DNA of 64,000 nt from Psococerastis gibbosa. Lineage: Eukaryota > Arthropoda > Insecta > Psocodea > Psocidae. Location of the stretch: assembly GCA_963971405.1 (NCBI GenBank), contig OZ020484.1:8432001-8496000 (forward strand), given 5' to 3'. Below the pieces are notes generated by a model, which saw nothing but the letters and a program-made list of their open reading frames with translations, ran no database searches and had not been told where the DNA came from. Of the stretch, positions 11,187-23,756 are shown piece by piece. The translations under genes and the position numbers were made by a program. Position 1 is the first letter of the stretch. Each line of letters begins with the position of its first letter.

Positions 11187-11600
11187 GTCTGCTCCCACGA
11201 CTGTTTACGTTCCTCACGAGCCGTCGCCGTCGCCAGTCGGAAGTCGGACTTTCGAGTCGTCACTTTGGATGTCCCGACTCGTCCAACTGGACTTCCAACA
11301 ATTCAACAAGCCCACTCACGCTCCACCTCCTTCACTAGTCGCTTCCACGACTGTTTACGTTCCTCACGAGCTGTCGCCAGGCGGACTTTCGAGTCGTCCA
11401 TTTGGATGTCCCGACTCGTCCAACTGGACTTCCAACAATCCAACAAACCCACTCACGCTCCACCTCCGTCACCAGTCGGATCTTCGAGAGATGTCCCGAC
11501 TCGTCAAACTAGACTTCCAACAATCCATTCACGTTCCGATATCGGACCCAACTTCGGAGGTCGGACCACAAGTCGGAATGCAAATCGGGACGTAAATGCC
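11187..11600. repeat. Irregular tandem repeat, about 85-150 bp units
   Basis: CCACGACTGTTTACGTTCCT occurs at about 11195 and 11345, and GTCCCGACTCGTCCAACTGG at 11271 and 11408, with a third, shorter unit at 11493. The unequal spacings show internal gains and losses. Short overlapping frames come from the repeat and are not credible genes. Confidence 0.75.
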
Positions 11601-11796
11601 CAGCTTTAGTTCAGGTGTCTGCGTCAGCACCTCAACTAAGTCCTATTTTGCTTCGCTAATACTCCAGGTATCATTCGTCCCCGTAGCGTATGCCACTTAA
11701 CAACCACCTCACCCGCAAGTGTTTTGCTCATTTTGACAGGTTTTTTGGTAGGCTCTCACCATGTAAAGAGTCATTGAGTGTGTTACCGATGCTTTG

Positions 11797-12230
11797 GGAA
11801 AGGGCAAAATGTGGCAGCAGCCAAGTTTGTCCTCAGATAGTTGATCGGATGGAACCTAACAGTAACTTCCAGATAATTTTCAAGCCTAAATGCGTTTGCC
11901 CGGCAATAGGCAATTTTACGATTGCAAGCAGTAGATAGGAGTTGGTCAATGACATTGGAGTAGGTCATGCCGGGCCTGGTGAATTGAATACGCTTTGCGA
12001 CAGGGCAAAATGTGGCAGCAGCCAAGTTTGTCCTTCGGATTCAACTTTCATACAGTTGATCGGAAGGAACCTAACAGTAACTTCCAGATAATTTTCTAGC
12101 CTAAATGCGTTTGCCCGGCAATAGGCAATGCCGCAACGCTAACCAATTTTACGATTGCAAGCAGTAGATTGGAGTTGGTCAATGACTTTGGAGTAGATCA
12201 TGCCGGGCCTGGTGAATTGAATACGCTTTG
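11797..12230. repeat. Two-unit tandem duplication (about 200 and 230 bp)
   Basis: AGGGCAAAATGTGGCAGCAG begins at 11801 and 12002, and both units end with GAATTGAATACGCTTTG (to 11997 and 12230). The second unit has two extra short inserts. Identity appears high by eye, so the duplication is recent. Confidence 0.85.
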
Positions 12231-13445
12231 TTGAATTCGCTTGTTCGGAGATCACGACCGGGAAAATTACTAACATTACTAGCCTATACGGTGCGGATCC
12301 TAGCCGAGTAGGTACCATACATCTTCCAGGTACCCTACGCTATATTGCGACTGCGCATTGTTTCCCAAGTGATTGGATCCTACCTAAAACTTCTTTTCTT
12401 CTTCTGTTTCAAATTCAGCAAGGCCTCCATCGTAAAATTAATCCTAAATATTTGAAATGGTCACCTAAACTTTGAAAAAAAGACCTTTAAGTAACCGGTT
12501 ACCGCCAAACCGCCTATATTGGGTCAGAGAGTGTATTATGGGTCAGCGCGCTCAAATGTTTAAAAAAATTTATTCTAGAACCACCGACAAGCATCATGGC
12601 GATGTTGATGTCTGTAAACACAGTACAATAACTAACGTAAATAATTTAGGCAAAAGTGAGGCACTCCTACAATGCTAAGTTAGTTTATTTTAATTCCTAG
12701 TTAAATTTGAAATATTTGAATTCCAAAAACCCTGAAAAAACTTCAGTTGTAGGCAATTACTGAGAAAAGCTATCCATTTTGCCGCTAATATTATTGAATA
12801 ATGTTTATTTGGACATTTTCGAATAGTTTTAAGAGTAACCTAAATGAGACGCTCAGCGCTTAACTGTGGTACAAGAGGGAGGGCACTAGTTAAGAATGGG
12901 TTCTTTCAGTGACCCAAATTACCCACCCTTAGAGTCCAAATTGGGTCAGTCTTTTTAAATTTTTTTATTCTTAGTGGGACCATTCTATTCGAAAAACTAG
13001 ACTCCTGCTAAATCTCGTGTGCGTGCTGCTATGTATTAACGTCAATAACTGTGAAATATTACAACAAACAATTTCAAGAGTTGAAAAATTCACTGAAAAT
13101 TCACCCAATTTAGGCGGTTTTACGGTACATCATTGTAAAACCGGGTCGGGGGTTCCATACGCTAATAATGAATATAAAACAAATGAACTTAAATTTGCAG
13201 AGCTTTAAAATTTTATATTTAAGGGTAGTGTTTCAATTTTGCCTCTGATGAATGGGGGTTGCGTGACCTTGATTGGCCTTTGTATTGTGTGCAGACACCA
13301 CAATATTATTTTATTGCACGTGATTGAATGAAAAGCAGATTTTTTTTTCTTCAGTAAAGTGTCTGGTCACTCGCAATACATATTACATATTATATACCTA
13401 ATAATAATGTAATAATACATAATTAAAATATAAATAATAAAAAAT
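12231..13445. other. Unassigned AT-rich DNA
   Basis: No repeat of the named families and no supported gene. ATTGGGTCA occurs near 12519 and AATTGGGTCAG near 12938, but this is too short to define an element. Confidence 0.35.
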
Positions 13446-13453
13446 GATGCAAC

Positions 13454-14042
13454 CATGGGCGTAGCCAGAGAGTTGCAGCGGGGGGGACACACCCCCCTAA
13501 AGATTTGGCGAGTTAACAATAGATAGAATTGGGTTTTTTGATGAATTTACACAATATAAAAAGAGTGCAGGAAATTTAAACTAATCAAAATAAACACAAT
13601 TTGATTTCTTTCTTTATGAATAATGAATAAGATTATATGCGAGTTACTCACCTCTCAAGTAACTCGCACTCATGTAATTTTGAAGATTTTAAAATTCTAC
13701 ATTGTTGTAGTAAATAAGGTAGACTATTAGACAGGTTAGAAAGCTTAGAGATTAGAAAGGCTATTAGGAATAACGAGGTTCTCACGAATGATATAATGTT
13801 TCAAACTGTATCCCCACTACTCGATTTATGTACTCAACCCCCGCCTCCTCCTCCCACTCCCTTCCCGTAGTATATAAGCTGGCGTTTTTTCATGTGTTGT
13901 TAGTCTGATGATGGATTTTATCCGAAACCGGCCACTATTAAAGTATTTTACTGTGGATCATTGCGTTCTTCTTCCTCTACTCATGATAGTAGGTACTTTT
14001 TCACCTGTGCCCCCTCTGGATCCAATCCTAGCTACGCCCATG
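13454..14042. mobile_element. hAT-like element h1 with perfect 8-bp duplication
   Basis: Ends CATGGGCGTAGCCAG and the inverse CTAGCTACGCCCATG, flanked by GATGCAAC at 13446-13453 and 14043-14050. The length is 589 bp. G-rich sequence follows the left end, as in other hAT-like members here. The interior carries a hammerhead-like core at 13905-13927. No transposase frame. Confidence 0.85.
13905..13927 (+). other. Hammerhead-like core motif (CTGATGA - stem - GAAA)
   Basis: CTGATGA, one T, stem GGAT-TTT-ATCC, then GAAA. This is the conserved catalytic spacing of hammerhead ribozymes from CUGANGA to GAAA. A good stem III with an adjacent UH cleavage step is not evident: CCGGC after GAAA could pair with GCTGG about 27 bases upstream, but CG intervenes. 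Activity is doubtful. Confidence 0.3.
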
Positions 14043-14050
14043 GATGCAAC

Positions 14051-14628
14051 ATATTACACTATTATAACGAGCCAGGTGTTAAAAGCATTAAAAATGCAGG
14101 TACGTACAACAAGCCATGGAACACCGTCGAAAGGATTTCAAAAGTCTCACGCCGTATATTTTATTCTGACGATGGAATCTGTTTATTACCTTCTTGTGTC
14201 GATCAGATTTAACAAAATGTCGCTCACGGCGCGGCGGCCGCGATAGTATCGTACAGCGTTTTAATACCTTTAATGAACTGATGGACTTGCAGATCTCATG
14301 CAATTAAGCTGGTCCTGCTGCCGATAACTTTCTGGCTTGCCCTCTTATACTTATCCAATGCACTGTCATTTTTGCACTTTATAAGCCGCCTAGCCACGAC
14401 CAGGTTTCGTTTTTAACTATATTTTTATGGCCGAGACTCGAATTAAACAGATTGACAATGTTTGGGTTATGACTTAAGCGTCCAGCTCAAAATCTTCGAC
14501 ATTACCGTAGCCCATTTCCACCCCCTTATGTGTAGGCTATCACACTCACACTTTGGGCACGCCAAAGCTCTGCCAACAGAAGCCAGTCTAATTAGAACCA
14601 GCGAGCTGCGATACTAAGGCAACTGCCA
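14051..14628. other. Unassigned DNA
   Basis: No supported gene or shared repeat. Short frames here have no recognisable domain. Confidence 0.35.
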
Positions 14629-15484
14629 AGAACCGGTCCGAGTTTACTCGAACATGCTTTCCAATTTATCAAAATTAGGAGATAGAGAAAATGAGTAATT
14701 TCATGGTAAATAATTTTCCTATGGTTAAATTTCCGATATCTCGGTATATCTCTTCGATACCACGGGGGGGGGGGGGGGTGGGTTATCCACCTGACGTCAC
14801 TGGTGATGAGGTAAATTCTAGATAGGTCAGACCAACACATTACCACAAAACAATACTGGCATTGATTTGAGCGTGAATATTCTATCATTTTTTCAAAAAA
14901 CCATTTTTTGTACAAAACCAAATACTGTTTTGGGAAAGCAACCTGTCCGGTTTCGTTACTCAATTTAACATCTAAAACATACCTGAAGGTAGAAATCATC
15001 GATAGGGAGGTTTCGCAGAAAAATTATTTTTTAGTCATTTTTCATTAAAATTTAGTTATTTTTATTTTTTTACCCCCAGAAGCAAACTATCAAGGGGCAA
15101 GCGACCCCCCGCATTTTGTTAACATTAGTAACGACTACAATATATGTGAATTTAATAGAAATCGTTGGAGCCGTTTTTGGGAAATAATTTTTTTAGACGT
15201 TTTATCGAAGTTTTTTGAAAATAAAAACCCCCTAAATTGAGTTAGCCCAAAATAAAAAAATTGTGCCGAGTTATGATTTTTGTGAACCTACGTGCCCAAT
15301 TTCATCAAAATCGACTGAGTAGTTTGCCCGGAAATCGACGAACAGACAGACAGACAGACATTTCTTAAAGACCACTTTTTTGGGTTCCTGGGACCTTAAA
15401 ACGTGTATATCCGTTGAAATCTCGGAATCGAAAATTTCGACCGTCACAAAGCTTTCCTTATACTACGTATAAATTGGAAAGCAA
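14629..15484 (-). mobile_element. HINE/DINE-1-like element B5
   Basis: Complete minus-strand copy from AGAACCGGTCCGAGTTTACT to ...TATAAATTGGAAAGCAA, with poly-G at about 14764-14778 and an ACAGACAGACAGACAGAC tract near 15343-15360. Confidence 0.85.
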
Positions 15485-15559
15485 CTAGAATAGTTGGGAG
15501 GACCTCCGATACTGGGGTGTCCTCAGCTCGTGTTGCGTATCAGCCAGATGACAGCTATG

Positions 15560-15735
15560 CAAGGACGGACACAGGGCGGGCAGGGGGTAGCTGACCCCCT
15601 CCCCACAAATTTAGTATGTCTGTTGTAAGTTAATTTATTACTTTGTAATTTAATCGATGATACTACATAAGTTTATTCGATTTTGAACAACCACTACCCC
15701 CCCCCCCCCCAATGGTCTGTCTGGATCCATCCCTG
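15560..15735. mobile_element. hAT-like MITE h2
   Basis: Ends CAAGGACGGACACAGG and the inverse of CAGGGATGGATCCAGAC. Flanks are CAGCTATG (15552-15559) and CAGCTACG (15736-15743), a 7/8 match. A poly-C run lies next to the right end. Confidence 0.75.
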
Positions 15736-15743
15736 CAGCTACG

Positions 15744-17666
15744 ATGTATGCAACAGGTAGCTTTGAGATATTTATTTTCCCTGCACCAGTCGCAGCTCAG
15801 GTATAGGACTGACTACAGAGTTTACATTAGGTATACGTCTACTTTGTGTATAACGTACACGGTACCAAACCGAAACCAATAAGTACCTGAAGGGTTTTCG
15901 CATGAATCCACTGGGTGACAAACTGACAGCCATCGAAATGTAATAAGCCCCCGCAAAAGGAGCTGTGGCCCTTGCCGCTGCCGTGACGTTGGCGTCAAGT
16001 ATGGGGGGTGGTAGGTGGAACAATACCCATAATTATCACCTGGGTGGCCGCACCACATCCATCCAGCCGGATTTTCTAGTGTCGGGTGCCTTCTTAAGCC
16101 TTAATTACTGTATCGCTCCCGCTACATTAATAGAAATCAGTCGCCAGTCGGCGCGGAGGAGAAAACGTCGACATTATGGTACATTTGTGTATGAATAAAA
16201 TCTTCTTCGGCTCGGGGTGAGCTTTGCTCTCCCCCACCACCTCTCTCCAGACAACCTTGTCTTCCTCTGCCAAGTCGCCACTGAAATCTTCGATGGGTCA
16301 CTTTCCACCTCGTCTTTCTGTCTGTTCCGCGTCCAACCTTGCCGCCTTCTGCTCTACATTCTCACTTTTTATACGCAGTTTGAGTGTAAGGCAATAGATA
16401 CCCCATAAATATCCTACTATCCCGCAACGCGTTAGATGATATAGCGTGCCCTCGTGACACGCCTCCACTAATTGAAACCCTCGTGCCTGTAAATGTCGCC
16501 TTCACGTTCACGTGCTGTATGTAATATGATTGTATAACGTCAACAATCCCCATGATTGTGTTCAAACCTCCACGTTGAAATTCAGCGTGTTTTAGGCTCG
16601 AGATGGGCAATTATGCCGTTTATATGGCACTTAGACGTGGCTGAATAGATGTCTACTTCCACGCCCCTGCTGTATATCGCCCTCAGGCACAATAAGTTTG
16701 GTTGTGGAGTATTTTATGGCCTGATAGTTGAGTCAACGGCGCATAATATGCAATAGTACGTACACATATACATACGTACGAGTATGCCTATAAGTATTAT
16801 ACAACTGTGCAAAGCCCTAGCTAAGATTCTTTTCGGGTGCGGGGGGGGGGGGGTTGGAACCCCGTGAACTCCCCTTGTCTGACTGTTGTGCGCTAGCTCT
16901 CTTTCACTCCATCTTTAATATTTACCATCTTTAACAGTTGGCAACCCTTATTTGCGGCCAGATTAAATTAGGCAACCGTATATCAACATAAAACAGAAAA
17001 AAATTAGCTTTTATTTGATATATAAATAATGAATGTACGTTATGAGCGTAGAAATATAACAAAATCATACCTGTTTACACCAGGCTGCGAAGAGGTGCGA
17101 CTATAAGTGCGCAACGGCAACAGTGATTTTTCAGTCTTCATATATATATTGCCGTGAAATGGACGATATTTTATTGAAAAAAAAAAAAAAAAAAAAAAAA
17201 ACAAGCCAATAAATTTTTTTCCCAAACATAAATAAATAATAATTCAATTAAAAATACTAGCGGCCAAATTTTGATAAGCAACCTAGTAGATAATTTAAAC
17301 ATGTTCTCCTAATCATAAATATGTGTAAACACTTGGTTTTCAGCAAAAACTCGATGAGTGCACTGATTCTGCAGCCGGACTATATGGCCTCCCTGATGGG
17401 GTGCTGCGGCCCAGCGGCGGCCCATCGTTTGAGAACCACTGATCTATGCTCTGCGTGGATGTCTGATCGTGGAGAAACGGCCAAGAAAGAAGAATATTTG
17501 TAAAACAGGGGTTTGCGTTCGGACTTGTAAATTTAGCATAAAATTGTGGATGCCATGTAAATCACAGGAAGGTCAACGGACTAGGAGCCCGGTAAGGACA
17601 GGCAACATTGACCTTGGCAGGTAGCGGAGATGAACCTCATCGCTGGAATCATTATTACATTATCGC

Positions 17667-17706
<40 letters not shown>

Positions 17707-17771
17707 GTATTACCGTGGTTAACACTACCGATCACGGATGCGTACAACACCTTACCGATTCATACTATTCT
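15744..17771. other. Unassigned DNA with simple repeats
   Basis: Holds a poly-G run at about 16840, a poly-A run at 17177-17200 and an (ATT)n microsatellite at 17668-17704. GGTTTGAGAACCACTGATC near 17420 may be a hAT-end remnant. No supported coding frame. Confidence 0.35.
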
Positions 17772-17853
17772 TAGGGTTGCCAACCGTACTCTGAACCTGA
17801 GTATCGTCCTTATTTCATACATGTATACACTACAAACTGGAAGTCACACAGAG

Positions 17854-18468
17854 CAGGAGTTCCCAACCTTTTTTGTCCGTGGACCGCCATAGCTGCGACA
17901 GGAAAATCGCCTAATGAGGTTCTGTAGGGACAGCTTTGGTCACTAGGTTCGCTGACGACAAACCGATATCCATATTATTCAAAATGGCCGCCGTTTGCAT
18001 GCGAAAACTAAGCTCTTAGCATCTAATTAATTTTTTTAATATTTTTTATAATATTTTTACTATGCCTGGACCTTATTTCGCTGCATATAATTTAATATAT
18101 ATATTCTCCATGATTTATAGAAAAATATCACTTTAAAATAATACGTAATTAAAAATCAATTTAAAATAGTATTGAGGCTTATGGAAAAATCAACGCTTTG
18201 ATATCATTGCAACTGGTGCTGCCATCTACAAAATGACGCCACAAATGAACCCCATTATAGGTTGGTTTGTGCCTACAATTACATGCTAATGTTTGATTAA
18301 ATGTTTAGGACTGGTAAATGTTGGATTTTATGTATAGTTCAGTGCCAAGACTTACTGTATTTTACTTCAAATTTCCAATATCTCAGCTGATTTATTTTCT
18401 TATTTCTTACTTTGGTCCGTGGACCACCTGATGATATATGTCTGTGGACCACAGTTTGGGAACCCCTG
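17854..18468. mobile_element. hAT-like element J2 inserted in K2
   Basis: Ends CAGGAGTTCCCAACC and the inverse CAGGGGTTCCCAAAC, followed inward by GTCCGTGGACC on both arms. Comparison with K1 shows it interrupts the K sequence near GAAGTCACNNNGAG. The presumptive 8-bp duplication ACACAGAG/ACTATGAG is degraded. J1 at 29285-29567 is the uninterrupted relative. Confidence 0.75.
17912..18257. mobile_element. MITE U inserted in J2
   Basis: Short ends TAATGAGGTTC and the inverse of TAATGGGGTTC. The J1 copy lacks this 346-bp block, and the same block occurs inverted inside foldback E7 (about 30692-31036). TA at each side suggests a Tc1/mariner-type target. Confidence 0.7.
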
Positions 18469-18611
18469 ACTATGAGTAAGAAGAATTCTCTTTTTCTGCA
18501 ACGTGAAAGAAACAAAAAAAAAGTGTGTGGCGGGATGAGAGGAATAGGGCATCTTTGCATGAGGAATGAGCTGTTGTAAATTTAGAGTTAAAGTGTGTTG
18601 AGGCTTTTCCC

Positions 18612-18656
<45 letters not shown>

Positions 18657-18787
18657 GTTAGGTAAACACTGCGAAACTTCGATAAAATATTGTTTTAAAT
18701 AGTAATAAATACTGGGTACTCTTTTTTACCTTCCCAAAATCCAGACACACTTTTCCAAGAAAAAAAGTTAGCAACCCTAACTATACT

Positions 18788-20502
18788 TCCCAGGCTAAGT
18801 AAACAAATGTTGCGTTTATGAACTAGCTAACTGAGAGTTGAGAGGAACGCCGAAATGTATATTTTAACGGTCACAATATACTATGTAGATTGTAGATCCC
18901 CCGGTTGTGAATGAACTCGCTATATCAGTTAAAGACGATAAACTGCGAGTAAAAAGCAGTTATGAATAAAGGTCGGTAATATTATGTATGGCATAAAGCA
19001 CGTGGCCGCGGGGCATTATTTCCACCTGCTTCCAATTCCTCGCGTCTCCTGAGATGAATTTTAAACATCCGACGGTAATTAAGGCGCGGTAAGTAGATAG
19101 CAAGAATGCCAACATGCCAGCCAAGTCCCGCCACTTTCAAAACTTTTCTAATTTAATTCCGGGACAAGTTTTTTTTTTTGTTTTTGTTTTTATCCATTCA
19201 ATAGCCGCTTTGCAAATTCTCCCCTTTTAGCGCATATTAGGATAGATAAAAAAAACTAACTTTTGGAATCTTAAAATAAGGCTATTGCGCGAGTACCGGT
19301 TGCTGTAGTCCTCCTCCCCCCCCCCCCCCCCGCAGCCTTGTAACATTTTTTTTAGACCTTTTGGAAGCAATGGCTAATGACAGCCATTTTATCGTACAGT
19401 ACCCTCCCACACCCCCTGCTTTAAACTTCACAGGGCTTGCTACGACGAAAAGACTTTTTTACTGTAGAAACAATAGGGACCACACAGGGGCGTCAATAAC
19501 ACAATAATAAAAATCCACTATTGACCCTCACTAATAAGAACGATGAAACGATGAAATAATGAGACCAGGTAGGGCGCACGAAAGGTCAGTTAATTCACAG
19601 GCATTTGCATAGATGTAATGTTTTTGATTTCTCAAAAAAAGGTACCTACGTACCTCGTATTAGATATTTTGTGGCGAGACTGCTGGAGGTTCCGGGGTGC
19701 TCCTCTTAACTGAGAAGAAACGCAATCGTGTGATTATTTATTAACCCTACATGGTTTTACTATCGCCATTCCGAAAACTGTCTACGTTGATGTAGCACGA
19801 GTGACTATTATTGTTATTTAAAAATTTTAAAAATGGTCCGACAGCGGCCGACACACCTAGGCAGAGGGGGGTTTATATATTTTGCCGATCACCTAACTTT
19901 TATTTTGTTTGAACTGATTAAAAATTGTATTTAGGCCTGGAACCAAAAGGGATACGTATAGATAAAACCCGAGTGAAAATACGTTTTTCTATATTTTTCC
20001 AATGACTCCAATTTCTCAGTTGTCACAGTTAAAACAAAACTTTTCAAACTTGCCCTATTTAGTTTAGAACCAACTGATCCACACGGCGAGTCATGGGTAA
20101 AACAATCGTGAAAATTAGTTCCAAGGGAGTAGCTGGTTTAGGCTTCGTTCAGAAAGCTGCAGGACAGGAGACAATCGGAGGCGCAGAACAGGTACCTTTA
20201 GGCAAAACGGGACTGGAATCCTATGGTAATCAGAACACGGCTGAGAATCAATGGAACAGCATGGCTCAACGTCCGATGCTTCCTCTGATAAGCCAATCCT
20301 CGTTACAATGGACTATCAAATTTCGGACAATTGGACCGTTCGCACTATGCTTGGCTTGGGGAAAACACACTGCTTCCTCTTAAAAATATTTACATCAAAT
20401 CAATTTTAATTAGCCATTATTACAAATTTACCGATACATCGGCCGTATATAAATTGAAATAAAAGAATTTAAAAAAAATTATTTTATATTTCTGGGATCT
20501 CC
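18788..20502. other. Unassigned DNA
   Basis: Contains a poly-C run at about 19316-19331 and a 96-codon plus-strand frame at 20093-20383 with no recognisable domain, no splice context and no homologous copy in the window. I do not call it a gene. Confidence 0.35.
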
Positions 20503-20910
20503 AGCAGCCCGATCATGGCGATTGGGGAATATAATAATACCGGCGTTTATTCAATTGTTAAACAAATGAGTGCAAAATGCGCGGGAAATTCAAATTGATA
20601 AATTAATACTTTTGGGGAGTTTTCAGTTTTTTCTCCCTTAGATATAGACACATTAATAATCAAAATTCTTATTATACTTCAAAATTCTACATGTGGATTT
20701 TAATGTTGATTAGTATTTCCTTCAATTATAAATAAAAACAATGCAACCATTCTCTTTTATTCTAATAATTTATTGATTTGAATTTCCCACGCATATTTTA
20801 ACACCGTCACGAGACACCTTACTACTGAGGTATTAAGAAATAAACCCCCGTATTGTACAATATAAACCCAGGTATTATAATAATCGCAACTCGCCATGAT
20901 CGGGTTGCTA
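20503..20910. mobile_element. MITE family A, long form (A2)
   Basis: Ends AGCAGCCCGATCATGGCGAT and the inverse CTCGCCATGATCGGGTTGCT. The interior closely follows A3 (TTTTCTCCCTTAGAT, TTGATTAGTATTTCCT, ACACCGTCACGWGACA). Confidence 0.8.
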
Positions 20911-21168
20911 GTCAATAAATCAATATATGAGTCGAATAGTTTCAAAACCAGCCCTTTCAATAATTTTCAAATTTTAAGTTTTGACGCGATCAATGCTGTG
21001 ATAAAATAAATATATTTTAATTATTATTATAATTATTATTTAATTATTTTAAAAATATATATATAAAACATAAATAAAATCATTTTGGTGCGACAGAGTT
21101 TTGACTCTCACGATAAATCAGTGGGAGTGGAGAGGGCCAGGTTTAAAAACTATATAGCGGCCCCTACA

Positions 21169-21335
21169 CGGTCAGTAATAATGACATTACCTTATCAAGT
21201 TGACAGTAATAATGATCGTGAAAGGTGGACAAGTTGGAATGACGAAAAATAATGATAGGGATCCGGATTTTCTGATCACAGCTGCATCACTACTGAACAG
21301 TAATGACACTACTAATAATGTCATTATTATTGACC
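21169..21335. mobile_element. Family V short inverted-repeat element
   Basis: CGGTCAGTAATAATGACATT at the left returns as AATGTCATTATTATTGACCG at the right. Two further CAGTAATRATGA units lie inside, so the element has a repeated hairpin arm. Target duplication not determined. Confidence 0.6.
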
Positions 21336-21620
21336 GCCTATGACTCATATTTTGGCCAATTGGGACTTGGGCCTATTTTTCCACAACAGCGCAATAGTGA
21401 TTTAAAAAATAAAATAAAATATATTTAAAAAAAAAACACTAAATAAGGCAATAACTCTCTTTGCCTTGATGAGGATGTGCCGCGCCCAGCAAGTTTCCAT
21501 TGAATTGTGAGCGTGATTCGCCTGTTTAACTCACCCCTCCTTATATTCGAGTTCTTTGCCTGTTATCTTTACGTCATCAAGACAAGTTAAGGTAATAATC
21601 AAGGAAATGTGTGTCACTAA

Positions 21621-21876
21621 GGCGGCGATTTTACTTCATTTTTTATTTTGTCATTGACGTTTGTTTTGTTTTAAGAAGACTATTATGTAGATATTTAACT
21701 TATCTATTATAAATTAAGTTAAAATATGGTCGCAGACATCATTAATAAGTCTCTACCATATTACAACTTAATTTATAATAGATAAGTTAAGTATCTACAT
21801 AATAGTCTCCTTAAAACAAAACAAACGTCAATGACCAAATCAAAAATGAAGTAAAATCGCCGGTGGAATAGCCGCC
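21621..21876. mobile_element. Family E foldback element E3
   Basis: Palindromic copy of the E1 subtype: ends GGCGGCGATTTTACTTCATT and its inverse, with inner arms TTAACTTATCTATTATAAAT and the inverse. TAA lies on the left and ATAA on the right. Confidence 0.8.
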
Positions 21877-22152
21877 ATAACAATCGGCGCTCCACAACTG
21901 ATACGGCAGGACCATCCTATTTGTCCCACAATCACTTGAAAAGTATCAGTAAAGCATACTGGATGACACCGCCATCTGTCAATGCCTGGCGGGGCCGCGA
22001 AGTATTCCTTACAGAAACTTTAATTGCAATAAATTGACAAGTAGGCTGGAGGACTTTTTTTTTTCTACCTGCGATGTTTAACCGCACACCAAGACTCGGG
22101 GGGGGGGGGGGGGTGTCAGTGAAATCTAGAATTATCCTTCGTTTTTCACTTA

Positions 22153-22314
22153 GGGGGGTATTCCATATACGTACAACGTCAACGAAAAATTGAAAAATGA
22201 CGTTTTAGCAGACATTAAAGACATACTAAAAATTCTGCTACCACGTCAATTTACGTCATTTTGACGTCATTTTTCAATTTTTCGTTGACGTTGTACGTAT
22301 GTGGAATGGGCACC
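22153..22314. mobile_element. Family E foldback element E4
   Basis: Hairpin nearly identical in design to E2, with GCAGACATTAAAGACATACT in the loop and arms reading TACGTACAACGTCAACG. Flanks are TTA and TAA. Confidence 0.85.
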
Positions 22315-23566
22315 TAAGACCTATCCGAAAGATCTGAATCATAGTATATTCTTTTGATCAGTGAGATAGAACAATAAAATACATAGATGATAGGGGTCAA
22401 CCTTTAAAAAAAAAGTAATAATAAAATACAAAAAGGATGCGTGGAATCAAAGACCCGGTACATGCTTTCCTCGGTGCCAATTTTAGAACAGGTACCGTTT
22501 AGCATGGGTCTTGGTCTCTGGTCAGTATTTCAATTGTTATGGTTGCAATTGTTAGGCCCATAGGTCCCTTGCCCAATGCCAACGACCCCATGGATTTCGG
22601 ACATGATTTGTATTGTTTCCGTATACATTTTTGGCCATTGGCAAACTGGTATACGTCCTTGACGTTAACCTACACCGGCTACAAGGGATAATGGACAAGC
22701 TGAGACAAGCTTACCATTGACGCAATGAAACAGACGAAAGCATGACTTAAGCAAGTACAGATACGAGTCAAGTTTCCCCATAACCAACGAAGTAAAAAAT
22801 TACTTAAAAAATACTAAGTGTTATTCGAATATATCAATGCATCCGTGCATGGTCCAAATTGATAATAGCAAAAAAAAATGGTGGGATATAAAGTCTCCTA
22901 GGCATATACCTTATTAATTTAGTATACGGAATCAATCATTAATTCCTGCAACCAGGAGATGTTCGATACTTGGATAGACGGCACGTGTTTGGCCTCCATA
23001 AACCTGGTAGTGCCACAGGCTATTCTATACCCTAATTATTATTTTCGAACCCGCAAAATCGCCATAAATTATGAAAAATCAACCATTTAGTAATGCATTT
23101 TTTGATGTTTTAGGCCGACTATGTTATTATTCAATCATATCTTTATCGGTGTATCCTTTGACAAGTATAAGTTAAAGTTAAAGTGATTCTTTTCCACAAC
23201 CTATTTGATAAGTAAAATAATTTACTTTATATATACCTACAATCAGAGGCGGTCCCAGACCTCATGAAAGGGGGAGGCACTTGTCAGTAGCGTAACGATA
23301 GGTTTACGAACGGGGCGGTGCCTAATTTGGCGCCCCTCCACCCATTTTCATAAAAGTGTATAAAATGGGGAAAGCCGTTCTCATGGACGTAAGCAGCTTT
23401 TACATTAAGAGTGTACAGCCCGTTGGAAATTGGCAGCAGGGGGGGGGGGGTTCTATCTATTGACTACAGACAAATTGAGTTCTCAAGAATTTTTTCAACG
23501 TTAGATAGAATCAGAGTACAGCCCCCCCCCCCCAAAAAAAAATGCTGGCCACGTCTTTGAGATTAT
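22315..23566. other. Unassigned DNA with poly-G/C tracts
   Basis: Poly-G at about 23437 and poly-C at 23522 probably mark degraded hAT-like MITEs (AGTAGCGTAACGATAGG near 23286; CAGAGGCGGTCCCAGACC near 23245). No clear paired ends, so not called individually. Confidence 0.35.
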
Positions 23567-23756
23567 GTGGTTCGGAATCCACTATAATCAGGAGGTCCAC
23601 TCTGTCAGTCAACTCCCCTTCCCCCCTAGGTGAAAGACCCTTAGGGTGCCTCAAGTTAACAAAGAGACTCACTCCCCGCCAGGCTGACAGGGTTGCTTAA
23701 AGCAGAAATGCTGAAAGCAGACGTTGCAAACAAACAAACAAACAAACTAAATATAA
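23567..23756 (+). repeat. SINE N, copy 1
   Basis: Begins ATGTGGTTCGGAATCCACTA, whose GGTTCGGAATCC resembles a tRNA B box. The body contains TAGGGTGCCTCAAGTTAA and GCCAGGCTGACAGGGTTGCT, and it ends in (CAAA)n. Other copies are at 27160 and 36815. Confidence 0.7.

Larger units (their letters stand above)
17772..18779. mobile_element. hAT-like element K2, carrier of J2 and U
   Basis: Ends TAGGGTTGCCAACC and the inverse of TAGGGTTGCTAAC. Flanks ACTATTCT (17764-17771) and ACTATACT (18780-18787) match 7/8. Outside the J2 insertion the sequence follows K1, including AAGTGGGATGAGAGG-like and TTAGAGTTAAAGTGTG blocks, with a 37-bp poly-A run at about 18617-18653. Confidence 0.8.

Noticed and set aside
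13905-13927. Calling the motif a functional hammerhead ribozyme
   Set aside because: Only the CTGATGA-stem-GAAA core is convincing; no clean stem III with a UH cleavage site could be found.
20093-20383. 96-codon plus-strand frame starting MGKTIVKISS
   Set aside because: No domain, no splice or promoter context and no relative in the window; chance frame is the simplest reading.
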